Assembly: GCA_002573605.1 (NCBI GenBank)
Contig: PDNA01000072.1
Coordinates: 1 to 64,000 of the forward strand
Direction: 5' to 3'
Origin: Polytolypa hystricis UAMH7299
Taxonomy: Eukaryota; Ascomycota; Eurotiomycetes; Onygenales
Length of the DNA: 64,000 bases
In this document: piece after piece, positions 54,734-64,000 of the stretch
Layout: every line of letters begins with the position of its first letter
How positions within the stretch are numbered: position 1 is the stretch's first letter
Made by a program: the position numbers and the translations under genes
The notes under the pieces: model-generated
What the model was told of the DNA's origin: nothing
Database searches by the model: none
The model's input: the letters and a program-made list of their open reading frames with translations, nothing else

Positions 54734-55609
54734 ATGGCCTCCCCAGCAATCCAACTCCTCCCCGTCGTGCCAGACGACTGCCCCGCCCTCGCAGCCGTCG
54801 AAACCGCCGCCTTCGCGCCTTATCCGGCGTCACGCGCGATGAAAGGCACCTCTACAGAGGCCTCTTCAATTGCGCTTCGGGCCATAGACCTACGTAAAAG
54901 GCTAGCCGACGCGGAACATATGAAGCTGGCGCAATATGTGAAAGCTGTCACATCTGATGGGAAGGTTGTCGGGTGGGCGACGTGGCATTTTTACTTAGAA
55001 GAAGGATGGAAGGAGGTAGAGAAGGATGAGGAGGCGAGGAAGAAAGAGGAGGAGGAACAGGTATGGCCGGAGGGATTGAATGTGGAGGCGCGGAAGGAAT
55101 TTTTTGAGCGTATTGAGTTGTTGAGAGAGAATATGAAGGGGAAGAGAATTGCTCGTATGTTTCTTACCTCATTTTCTTTTGGTCGTTCTATTTTTTATTT
55201 TATTTTGGATTTCATTGTGCTGGAGGGGGAAATTATGACCCCTATATCCCCTCTATATCGAATAGTGGAGCCCTGCTTTTCCCTCTACTCAGAGTGAAAA
55301 AAACCCCACTCAGCAGTATAAGAAGCATCCAATGCTAACCTATGTATAGACTTAACGATACTAGTCGTCGCACCCGACTTCCAGGGCCAAGGCATAGGTT
55401 CCGCTCTCATAAAGTACGGTCTTGACATCGCTGACAAGGAGAATATGCCCGCGTGGCTCGAGGCTTCGGAAGCTGGATATCCAGTCTACAAGAAGTTTGG
55501 GTACAAGGATGTGCAGGTTGTCAAGTTTGATGCTGGGAAGTATACGGGTGAAGGTGAGGAGGTTACGTCTGTGGGGATGTTGAGGGAGGCGAAGGGGTTG
55601 AGTAATTAG
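54734..55609 (+). CDS. GNAT-family N-acetyltransferase
   Basis: Two exons, 54734-55154 and 55350-55609, encode about 226 residues, with a long 195-bp intron (GTATGT donor, GCTAAC branch, TATAG acceptor). The ATG sits in CACCATGG. Fold order: IQLLPVVPDDCPALAAVETAAF at the start, then VVGWATWHFYLEE on the core strand. A charged helical insertion follows (EKDEEARKKEEEE) at residues about 95-130. The acetyl-CoA loop LVVAPDFQGQGIGSALIKYG is encoded after the splice, followed by WLEASEAGYPVYKKFGYKD. The Q-x2-G-x-G/A motif is intact as QGQGIG. Family knowledge: GNAT proteins acetylate amines or protein N-termini; the substrate is unknown. The small C-terminal tail is MLREAKGLSN. Confidence 0.88.
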
Positions 55610-55940
55610 GAGGTCAGGGCGCGGTTCTTTTTTGGTTTTTTGGTTTTGGTTAAAGAGGGGAGGGGGGAAACTGGATATGATAATGATTACCTTACTAGAT
55701 AGCGTTTGTAAATGTTATCATTTTGTGAAATGTATATTCTCAACCCAATATACTGATCCATGGTGTTGAACTACTAGTATAAGAGAATAGTGGTATATCG
55801 CATTAGGGGTTGAGCCTTGAACATGACCGGTCCGCTGACAAAATCCGGGTTGAACCTGGAAAATAATGAGAAAACCCCAAAAAGAACCACGCACGTTGAG
55901 TATTCAACATATATAAGTACCAATAACAGGGAAGGGGATA
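55610..55940. other. Convergent 3' flanks of the GNAT and deaminase genes
   Basis: The two genes converge with 331 bp between stop codons. No gene was seen. A GGTTTTTTGGTTTTGG tract follows the GNAT stop. Confidence 0.6.
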
Positions 55941-57804
55941 TCAAGAACCAAACTCATTAACAATCCACTGACAAAATTCCTCCCACGATGCGCGCCACTC
56001 TTTCATCCGCGCAGCCCGAATCCCACTTCCCAAATACCCATCTTCAATATCCCTCCGCCACTCATCGTCAGTCTGGTCCTCATATATTGCCCAACGAACG
56101 CTGTTCTCAGCCAGACTACCCAGTCCAGCGAGACCAAGATTCTCCCATGCCTGCAGAGCAGACCAGAAATCATGCGACATCCCTGATGTACCCTGTCCTA
56201 GCAGCGCAGGATCATCATTGCTCAAGGATGCAGATACTCCACGCGCAAGCAGAGAGGGCAACGGGTGCGCTAGGATCGTAGACGTCAGCCGTAACACTTC
56301 GTTCGAGATGGGACACGACTCGATTAGAATCTTGCGCTCTTTCACCATTTCGATCAGCGTGGGATGCTTGTAAAGGCTAAATCCGTGCCCGATCCGTCTA
56401 GTCCCCAGGAGCACTGCATCGAAGAGGTTTCCGTCTGTACTGTCGCCGTCACCGAGGCATTCACCGGCGTGGAAGAAGAATGGGATTTCGAGCCCTTCTT
56501 CGGTGCATCGCTGACGGAACCAGAGGAGCTCTGAGATTAGGTCCTTGTGTGGCTTTCCAAGGTCTTCTTGACCTACGAGATCGAAACCTGCGATTAGGTG
56601 TGGATACGCTCTTTTGGCACTGATGCAGTGCTCCATACCTATTCAAACAATCATTGTTAGATTTGCAACATGCAAGCTAGCTATAATCTCGCAAACCAAC
56701 ATTGGCAAAGGCGAACTGGGTCTGATAAACATACTTTTAATGATAGCTTCCGATGGCAAATGTCGGAGAGCAGTCCATATAATCCGCGCACCCCAAAACC
56801 CCTTCCCTTCCTCCGTATCTTTAAACCTCTCAATCTCTTCGCCAATAATGCGAATCATCTCGTTGTAGTCTTCATCAGGAACCTCTTGTCCTTCGCGCCG
56901 AAACGGGCTCGCAAACGCATCTCTGAGTTCCACCCACCGGACACCATCTTCAGCAAGTGCGCTTAGAAATTTCCGTACAAACGGTCGCAGGATAGGCTCG
57001 TGGTAAATGATCGATGCGAGAATCGCAAATGCATCATTGAGTTTCCGCCAGATTGCATCGACACCAAGATGATGCTCAATCGACTCGCTAGCAACAATGG
57101 AAGTCCTGTCTTTCAACCAAGCCAGAATCCCCTCTCTACCACCGTCTGGGAACGTATCTGCAGCAACCTTGGCCGGGATCAAGGTCTCCGGAACGTACTC
57201 CGGCGACCAAATAGACGGCGACCCGAGAGGTGGAGGAGATTTCGAGAATTTAAACCGCACAGAAGCATTCTGACGGCTCTTCTCATCAAGCAAGGGCTGC
57301 GAGGCATAGAAACACATCCCCTCCATAGCCAACGTTTGGCGGAATAGCCAGTCTAAATCTACCAGGGCGCCCATGTGGGCATGGAGTAAAGCGCCCTTTG
57401 GCATTTTTGTTGCAATTCGCCAGAGCTTCGTAGACTCCATGCGTTCTTTCGCGAGCATGAACATCATCCCGGGGTACAGCTCTGTTTCGCCGTCGAGTAG
57501 GTTTTCGTTGTTGCTCTTGCTCCAGACTGCTTTGCGTTCTTCTTCGCGGAGTCGGGATACGATGGCGCATGCCTTCTGGCCCAGCGGGGTAAGAGTTCGG
57601 CGGAATTCGTCATCTATTGACCATGTTAACTTCTATAACTAATGCACCTGGAGTAGGGTTGTGGGTGTATTTCTGTTTCGAGGCTCGGCGCTCACCGCTG
57701 CGATGTTGCTTCTCTTCCAATACCAATGCCTGGCGGGTCTGCAGATACTTTGCAACAGACTCACTACCGTCCTCAGGAACGAAGACCGGAGCGCTATTCT
57801 CCAT
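55941..57804 (-). CDS. Adenosine deaminase of the ADGF/CECR1 type
   Basis: Three exons on the - strand, 57804-57696, 57613-56735 and 56638-55941, give about 561 residues. Donors are GTGAGC and GTATGT. Zinc and catalytic residues of the deaminase fold are visible: HAHMGA (His114, His116), HAGE (His386, Glu389), RIGHGF (His414) and SNDDP (Asp471, Asp472). SCPISNEVLRLT lies between the last two. Like ADGF proteins, it has a long N-terminal region before the barrel (from SVAKYLQTRQALVLEEKQ to the HAH motif), but no signal peptide is evident at MENSAPVF, so it may be cytosolic, unlike secreted animal ADA2. Family knowledge: hydrolytic deamination of adenosine or deoxyadenosine to inosine. The frame extends upstream to an ATG at 57897 whose extra 31 residues look less likely to be coding. 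Confidence 0.87.
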
Positions 57805-59034
57805 GACGGCCAAGCTGGTCTCGATCTTTCGATAGTAGCTGTCTAGATTTCCAAGCTGCAATTTATTATTTGCTTCCTGGACGATGCCGATATACAATCA
57901 TCATAACATGGATGTATCAGGGACGATGCGAGGGGGGATAACTCTGAGTCTCCCCACGTGAAGTCACATTCTGAATAGTATGCAAACCTAGGTATGCAAG
58001 CTGCGGGTTGCATTGCTCAACGCCATCGCATGCTCCGCAAATAAGCATGCGGATCAATTTTTATTGAGCCATATTAGTCGCATGCTGGGACTGTATTTTC
58101 CAGCCGTCTCCTTTCCCATGCTTCTGGAGTCCGTTTTCACTATTTCAATTCTCGTTGCCCAAGATCAAATCAATCCAAGTTAGTGCGGAAAGTGGCTGAA
58201 CGAGATCACAACTTCCTGGATGCATTTATGTCATTTGTATGCTGGAATACATCGGAAAAAGTGAGTGATAGGGATTCCCGCAGCTCTGCAGCAGGTGCCA
58301 CCAAATAATCGTACCTGCGGGGCGGATTGTTTCCAAGATTACCCCACGGGGCCTATACAACTACATATCTACTTATCTCCAAAGAGCTATCCAAATTTCG
58401 CTAGTCTAAGATGCAAATGATATCCAAGAAATGCTATGAATAGATTAGTCCACATTGATATCGTAACTATGATGATATCAAACCACAAAAAAGCAGGAAA
58501 TGAACCCCGTCTACGGCAAAATTCAAGTTTCCCTTTGAGACGAATTAAAAGCATTTATATTCCATTTTTCCAAAGTTTCATCTCGAACCACAGCTTCATC
58601 TCGAGGTTTATCACTAAGCCCGCATTCCCCACACAAAACATCTGATTTCGTCACTCACACGTGCAAGTATGATCGATTGAGGGTGGTGTGTCGTTGACGG
58701 GGGGCGGATTGTTGGAAGGAAGTGGCCAGTAGTATATGATTGTGGCGGAGATTAAACTCCATCTTCAACCAAAAGCTCCTCCCTGCAACAAACAAGGACC
58801 TCGAACAATCATTACGCATGGGGTGCTTGAGTATGATATCATTCATATCCCGCCCCTCCGAAAAGGGAGGCGAATCGAGAATGAGCCCCCCCATATAAAA
58901 CAGGACATACGCATCCCATATCCCGGCAATTATACTTACTTCCCAATCGCAGGATATTATAGCTGTTGATATACCTACTCAATTGACCAAATCTTTTCCA
59001 AATAAACCTACTTAAACCTCAACTAAATTTCACC
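57805..59034. other. Divergent intergenic region, deaminase and Gly/Gln-rich gene promoters
   Basis: No gene was seen in 1.2 kb. A CCCACGTGAAG site lies near 57953 on the deaminase side. A TATA box and a stress-element-like CCCCT lie close to the Gly/Gln-rich gene (listed separately). Confidence 0.5.
58853..58900 (+). promoter_or_regulatory. CCCCT (STRE-like) and TATA box
   Basis: CCCCT at 58853-58857 matches the Msn2-type stress element core, and TATAAAA lies at 58894-58900, about 135 bp before the start codon at 59035. A clear TATA box is unusual among the genes here and fits an inducible gene. Confidence 0.5.
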
Positions 59035-59766
59035 ATGTCAGGACTTGGTGGAGATCGTTTTAGCAGCGGCCGCGCCCCCGCCGGCCAGCACAACCCGCTG
59101 GGCAGCAGCGGACAGGAGAACATTGTCGATGACCCCTTGAGCAGCCAGCAGAAACTGCGCAGCCAGGCCCAGCAGGGGCGCATGGGCGGCCAGCAGCAGC
59201 AGTACGGCCAGACCGGCACCGCGGGCCAGACTTATGGACAGCATGACCCGTCTTCCATGCGCACCCAGGGCGGTGGCGGCATGGGCAGCCATGGTATGGG
59301 CGGCCATGGACAGGGCCAGGGCTTGAGTGGCCAGGGCATGCATCCTAGCGATCCTTCTCAGCACGGCATGGGTGGCACTCAGGGCTACGGTCAAGGCACT
59401 CAGGGTTACGGACAGCACACTCAGGGCTACGGCCAAGGTGCTCAGGGCGGCTACGGCCAGGAATCTCAGATGGGCTCAATGGGCACGCAGCAGCAAGGCG
59501 GCTGGGGCCAGACCGAGGGCGTTGGCTCCGAGAGACCCATCCAGTCCCAGCAGGCTGCTAGTAGGACACAACGGGCCACGGAGACCGGAGAGGCTGGCGA
59601 GCAGGGAAAAGGTAAGATTGCTCCCTTTTGTTGAACCGGTTAGCTGTAACTGGATTGGGTGCTGACGCTGCTCTCCTTTCCCCTAGGTGGCATCTTTAAT
59701 CGGATGGGCCAGAAGGTCGGTGATATGGCCCACAAGGCCGAGGAGAGCTTTGGCGGAGGCAAGTAA
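59035..59766 (+). CDS. Small Gly/Gln-rich disordered protein, stress-protein-like
   Basis: Two exons, 59035-59611 and 59687-59766, give 218 residues; donor GTAAGA, acceptor CCTAG, phase 1. The ATG is the first in frame. Residues 1-50 are polar (SGLGGDRFSSGRAPAG, then a NIVDDPLSSQQKLRSQAQQG block). Residues 55-165 are Gly/Gln/Met/Tyr-rich with TQGYGQ repeats (about four in tandem near 115-145). The exon 2 tail, GGIFNRMGQKVGDMAHKAEE, could form an amphipathic helix. I do not recognise a named family. The tail recalls small hydrophilin or LEA-like heat-shock proteins (Hsp9/Hsp12 type), which is inference. The composition is also prion-like. The codon choice is very C/G-rich, which suggests strong expression. 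No membrane segment or signal peptide is present. Confidence 0.72.
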
Positions 59767-60148
59767 TCGAAGATCAGTGGGCATAATGGAGGGCCAGAAA
59801 AGACGTCTCGTAATCAGGGGAAAAAGTGGATGAGTTGGCGCTGTTTTTTTATTTAGTATTTCGTTCTTTTGGGGGACTCAAATTGCGTCTCTCGGGGATT
59901 CTGTGTATATAGTACAAAACCCCCCTCTAGATCAAAGTCCCGAGGGGAATATTTGATAATAACGATTAATAACGGTAATAGCTTCTGTCTGGGATGAATG
60001 ATATGTTCTGTGTTTCTCTGAATATTGTTGTGATGTCCATAGGATCCATAAACATTGACGCTCTATATACAATCAGTTGCAGGTAGGAAAGATAAAATAT
60101 TGGTAGATTAAATTACATGATCAAATAACAGATAGGATGTAGGAGCAT
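59767..60148. other. Convergent 3' flanks
   Basis: A 382-bp stretch between the Gly/Gln-rich gene and the enoyl-CoA hydratase gene. It is AT-rich, holds no gene and presumably contains both polyadenylation regions. Confidence 0.6.
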
Positions 60149-61283
60149 TTATTCATTTGACCATTCTGGCTTCTTTTTCTCTGCAAAAGCCGTCATTCCT
60201 GCGAAGGATACGTTAGTATTCTGTGTTATACAAAGCATCAAAACACTATGCACTTACCAATCTTCTGATCCTTGCTTCCGAACAGACCATGGAATAACCT
60301 CCTTTCGAACTCGACTCCCTCCTTCAGCGATAGCTCCTGGCTCTTGTTGACCACCTCCTTTGCAGCGACAGTGGCAAGACGGCTGTAGCTGGCAATAGTG
60401 CTTGCAGTCTCCACAGCCGCTTCCAAGAGCTCGTCTTTACCGCCCTCGACCACCTTTGCAGCTACACCCCACTCACCCGCTTCCTTTCCGCTGAAATTCT
60501 TGCCGGTAAGAATAAGTTCCATTGACTTGCTCTTGCCGACCGCCTTGGTAAGACGCTGAGATCCACCGGCGCCGGGGATGGTTCCAAGCTTGATTTCTGG
60601 TTGACCAAATGTGGCCTTTGAGGTACAGTAGATGATGTCGCACATCAGGGCAAGCTCGCATCCACCTCCAAGGGCATAGCCGGAGACCGCAGCGATCACG
60701 GGCGTGCGGATTGAGTTTGCGAGATGTGACCAGGGAGTAATGAAGTTGTCAGAGTAAGCGGAGGCGAATGTGAGAGGAGCCATTTCCTTAATATCCGCAC
60801 CAGCTGTATAATTGTATTTCGACGTCAGCATCAGGACAAAAAGAGGCAAAGCAATTGGAGGACCCAACTGCGACTAGGGGAGGTAACACACCTGCAAAGG
60901 CTTTCTCACTGCCTGTGATAATTATGGCACCAATATCCTTATCTTCATCGTATTTCGTAAGTGCCTCATTGAGTTCCTTGAAAAGAGGGGTGCAGAGGGC
61001 ATTAAGAGCCTTCGGCCGGTTGAGGGTGACTACGTAGTAGCAAGTGAGGGTCAGCCAATTGAAGCCAAAATCGCGGCCGTAAACAAGTTATTCCATTGGA
61101 AATCTCATTCGCAAAGAGAGACGAGAACATACTTAGACCAACTCCGGGCTTGGGGCTGGATGTCAAGATGTATTCGTAGGCAGGGGAAGCGGTCGAGTAT
61201 AATCGGCCAGCTCTGGAGAGGTATGATGTCAACGGGACTGCGGTTTTGGAGGCAACCAGCCTCGAGCAGCGGTTATGGAACAT
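60149..61283 (-). CDS. Mitochondrial enoyl-CoA hydratase
   Basis: Four exons on the - strand, 61283-61133, 61029-60892, 60803-60258 and 60198-60149, encode about 294 residues, near the usual size. Donors are GTATGT, GTGTGT and GTAAGT. The N-terminus is a mitochondrial presequence (MFHNRCSRLVASK, with Arg and Ser and no acidic residues, ending RLYSTASP). The crotonase core shows ITLNRPKALNAL, KAFAAGADIKEM for the oxyanion hole, GGGCELALMCDIIY and FGQPEIKLGTIPGAGG. These carry both catalytic glutamates known from rat ECHS1 (in GGGCE and QPE). The tail is MTAFAEKKKPEW. Family knowledge: hydration of 2-enoyl-CoA in beta-oxidation and branched amino-acid breakdown. It is divergent from the Rer1 gene. 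Confidence 0.92.
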
Positions 61284-61784
61284 TGTGTGAGCTTTTTAGG
61301 AATTGCCTTGTGTTAGATTGAGAATATTCACAAGAATTGAGGTATATACAGCTCTTCAGTCGACTGAACTGCGATGTTGTTGACGATGTTCCCCTCTGCT
61401 CGGCCTCGGATAAGATGCTCCGAGGCCAACCGCTGCCGAACAGCACGTGATCACGGCCACACCTATCAGCCACGTCAGCCACGCCAGCCACATTCAGCCT
61501 AGCCCCTTTCCAAATATAGCCTAGCACGCCAAGCCTATTCAGGGCAGCGCTGTCCAGAGTGCTGTGGCTTGTCAAGAGACTGTTTTTGGGGCAGAATCTG
61601 GGAACATCACCAACTTGTTCACTTTGAGATCCATATCAACAGCACATTTTTGTCCCTCTTTATTGTGATCACCTTGCCTGTCTGCAGCAGTCTTTGTTCT
61701 GATCAGCTCTCTGTGAATAACTGAGGTTGACAACTACATTTGTGCTCGCATCTCTGATATCACCTGTTCACATTCCTTTGCACA
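61284..61784. promoter_or_regulatory. Shared divergent intergenic region of enoyl-CoA hydratase and Rer1
   Basis: The 501 bp between the start codons holds CACGTGATCACG at 61444-61455 and, right after it, three 9-bp units of the form CAGCCACRY at 61467-61493. Both would lie about 160-210 bp upstream of the hydratase start codon. Confidence 0.5.
61467..61493 (+). repeat. Three tandem 9-bp CAGCCACRY units
   Basis: The units are CAGCCACGT, CAGCCACGC and CAGCCACAT, in direct tandem within the divergent promoter. They could be a repeated protein-binding site; no factor is assigned. Confidence 0.7.
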
Positions 61785-62617
61785 ATGGACATGCCAGAGC
61801 CAGATCAGTCTCCTTTCATGGTGGTCTCCGCGCATACATCGCGGATTACAAGAGTGAGTGCTACACCTTCAATATACACTGAGCAGCCAATACTCATTCA
61901 CCGGCTTTGTTTTTTTCTATTGTGTGTGCTCTATGTTGATGACCAAACTTCGCGATTTAGCACTACCAATCCTACCTCGACAAAGCGACTCCTTACACTG
62001 CCTACCGATGGGTCGGAACGGGAGTGCTTCTTATCCTCTTCTTCTTACGGATCATATTTGCGCAGGGGTGGTATATCGGTATGTTACTAAATTTTACGGC
62101 AATGGAGGACCTTTTGCGATCGCAAGTTTGACGCTAACACGAACTCCCCTTTTTTGCGCAGTCGCATATACGCTTGGGATCTATCTGTTGAACCTTTTCC
62201 TCGCCTTCCTACAACCCAAATTCGACCCTTCCCTCACCCAAGATGAAGGCTTGGAGGACGGCGAGAACGCCCTCCCTACCAAGCAAGACGATGAGTTCCG
62301 ACCATTCATCAGGAGACTTCCGGAATTCAAGTTCTGGCATTCCGCAACGAGGGCGATCGCGATCGGCTTCTTTTGCTCGTGGCTAGAGATGTTCAATATT
62401 CCCGTGTTCTGGCCCGTCTTAGTGGTTTACTGGTTGATTCTATTCAGCTTAACGAGTGCGTACTTCCTTCTCTCCGTGCCTATGTCGCAGTCGATTGCGG
62501 GCCTGTGGGACAAAATTGCTGACGATCAACTTCTTAGTGCGACGACAAATACAACATATGATCAAGTACCGCTATGTCCCCTTCACCTTCGGAAAAACAA
62601 GATATGGCCGGAGCTGA
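61785..62617 (+). CDS. RER1: Golgi-to-ER retrieval receptor Rer1
   Basis: Four exons, 61785-61853, 61961-62078, 62162-62455 and 62538-62617, encode about 186 residues, the usual Rer1 length. Donors are GTGAGT, GTATGT and GTGCGT, and all phases agree. The protein shows HYQSYLDKATPYTAYRWVGT before the first membrane helix, then VAYTLGIYLLNLFLAFLQPKFDPS (the highly conserved Rer1 stretch). EFRPFIRRLPEFKFWHSATRA, two further helices (FFCSWLEMFNIPVFWPVLVVYWLILF) and the tail MRRQIQHMIKYRYVPFTFGK follow. Family knowledge: Rer1 sits in the early Golgi, binds polar residues in transmembrane segments and returns proteins to the ER in COPI vesicles. Read without removing the third intron, the frame runs on into an unrelated tail, which supports the splice. 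Confidence 0.93.
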
Positions 62618-64000
62618 AACGGCCCCAAGTGTGGGCTTGTGTATCTATCAGCTCACGTGGCGCCTTTTTCTCTCTACATCTTGTCCCTTTTTCATTCTCG
62701 AATGACTATGTGACTTAAGGCATTATGATAATACTTCCATTATTATTCTGGGGGGGATCAGTATTAAGAATTTTTAATAATTGGGAACAAACGGTGGATT
62801 TCTTTCCCTGTACAAATACTGGATTTCTTCTTCTTGTTCTTCCCTGGTTTGAGCTTCATTATTTCCTAGGTTTCAAACCCTGTTTTCTATCCGTATTTGC
62901 TTTCTGACCCTGTTTTCTAATGCCCCCCCGATTGTTTGCGCCGTTTTTCTCTTTTTCCAACCTTTCTATTTTCGTCTCTTTACTTCTGGCTCGGCACTTA
63001 TGGCGTCTGTTTAGCAGTTATAAGACTAGGGACGCATTAGAAGGGATTTGTTCAATGTACAAGATATCTTTACTACCTTCATTTTCACTTTCTCCGGCCT
63101 TTAAGCTTAGCGACCCCCCAGTCTAAAAGATCCGAGCTTCGACAGATGGGGATGATTTTTAAGAAGAGCATTCGTGCGATGATTTGCCCATTAGCTGGTC
63201 CCCACGTCGATTTGTGCCTATTTTCGAAGTTAGCGATGCCATTTTGCCCCAAACAAACTCTGTGCGATAGGTCTTCAAGATTTGAGGATCTAAGATGTTC
63301 TGGCGGGTGTGCTTGTGGCCAAACCGCGCAAGGGATCGTCTAGTACATAGCTTTGCGTACTGAGCATGTATGTGCCATTCTACGTCTTGATTCCTAAGGT
63401 TGCGAATGTCGACCATATTATATAGACTTGGACCTGTCGTCTCACCAAGCTCAGTGAATTCCGAACAAACTTCAGCTCTGCCCCGTAGAGAAGAGTTTCT
63501 AGCTAACATTTGGTATTAGAGGTTTTATAGCAATATAATACACCACCAGGCTAGTTTAAACATCTGAATCAAGCAATCTCAAGGCAAAACTCTCCTAAGG
63601 TGGAAACGATATGATCATGAGCACGTTTCAGAAAGGCCCCGGTGCGTTTCAATCAAAGCTCCTCGTTGCAAGCCCCAGCATCAATCTTGAGCGCGCATTC
63701 AGAGAAACACCTGGCTAGCCCACTTGCAATTTTATATCTAGATCCTTGGCTGGATGTAGTGCAGCAGCAGAAATATCTTTTTAGTGTGTTGGTGGCAAGG
63801 CAGAGCGGCCATCCATCAATTCACAGTTTGTTTAAAATCCTTTCATGCAAGTATCTTTGCCTTCTGTTTTGTTGCTGCTGACTCTGAGCAAGTGTCAAGA
63901 ATTCTTGGTGGAGATTAAAGCTGATGAGTATACAGCTTAGCGGCTCATTCTGTCATCGCATCGCATCACCAATAAATTGATTTCTAAGCTCGACACTGCT
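62618..64000. other. Right end of the window, no gene recognised
   Basis: The first 500 bp are T-rich 3' flank of Rer1. A 116-codon frame lies on the - strand at 63159-63509 with a balanced composition, but it matches no family I know and has no visible partner exon. The rest to 64000 has no long frame. Confidence 0.45.

Noticed and set aside
5732..63124. CACGTG sites as evidence of a regulon
   Set aside because: I counted about a dozen cores in 64 kb, roughly what chance would give, so single sites say little.

Overview
The window is nuclear DNA of a filamentous ascomycete (Pezizomycotina). Most genes are split by short introns (about 50-200 bp) with GTRNGT-type donors, CTRAC-like branch sites and AG acceptors. 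Several families are typical of moulds: a Zn2Cys6 regulator, a one-protein BTA1 betaine-lipid synthase, a class-3 lipase of the Atg15 type with a Thr/Ser-rich tail, an Ecm11-domain protein and an SRPK-like kinase of the kind multiplied in these fungi. The assortment would suit a Eurotiomycete (Eurotiales/Onygenales), but that placement is inference. No tRNA, rRNA, CRISPR, prophage or bacterial-style operon was seen.

Layout, left to right. 1-9.7 kb: the 3' end of a Yip-domain Golgi protein (YIPF6/Yip4 type), a RanBP3/Yrb2-type Ran-binding protein, and an intronless Hrq1 helicase, all on the + strand. 11.8-14.2 kb: a Zn2Cys6 transcription factor on the - strand. 14.2-26.3 kb: a 12-kb stretch with no convincing gene, holding microsatellites and, at 25.07-25.46 kb, a 385-bp element with 98-bp terminal inverted repeats flanked by a 10-bp direct repeat. 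26.3-34.7 kb: a probably myristoylated RING-H2 ubiquitin ligase (-), an Rrn11-like Pol I factor (+) and an Ecm11-domain protein (+). 36.4-37.8 kb: an SRPK-like protein kinase that is clearly a pseudogene. 38.5-43.2 kb: a VPS9-domain Rab GEF (-) divergent from the Atg15-type vacuolar lipase (+). 45.7-55.6 kb: a PAS-domain protein, an FMN reductase, a nine-exon BTA1 and a GNAT acetyltransferase, all +. 55.9-62.6 kb: an ADGF/CECR1-type adenosine deaminase (-), a Gly/Gln-rich stress-like protein (+), mitochondrial enoyl-CoA hydratase (-) and the Golgi-ER retrieval receptor Rer1 (+). The last 1.4 kb holds nothing convincing.

Most genes are housekeeping and unrelated to one another. There is a loose membrane-traffic theme (Yip, VPS9, Atg15, Rer1), and the VPS9 and Atg15 genes share one divergent intergenic region. 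I found no biosynthetic cluster or defence system. The least ordinary items are the inverted-repeat element, the decayed kinase, the 17-nt BTA1 exon that encodes the SAM-binding glycine loop, and the repeated Cys-x2-PGW modules in the lipase tail. Exon boundaries were deduced by hand from splice signals, frame and family resemblance; no transcript data were available.
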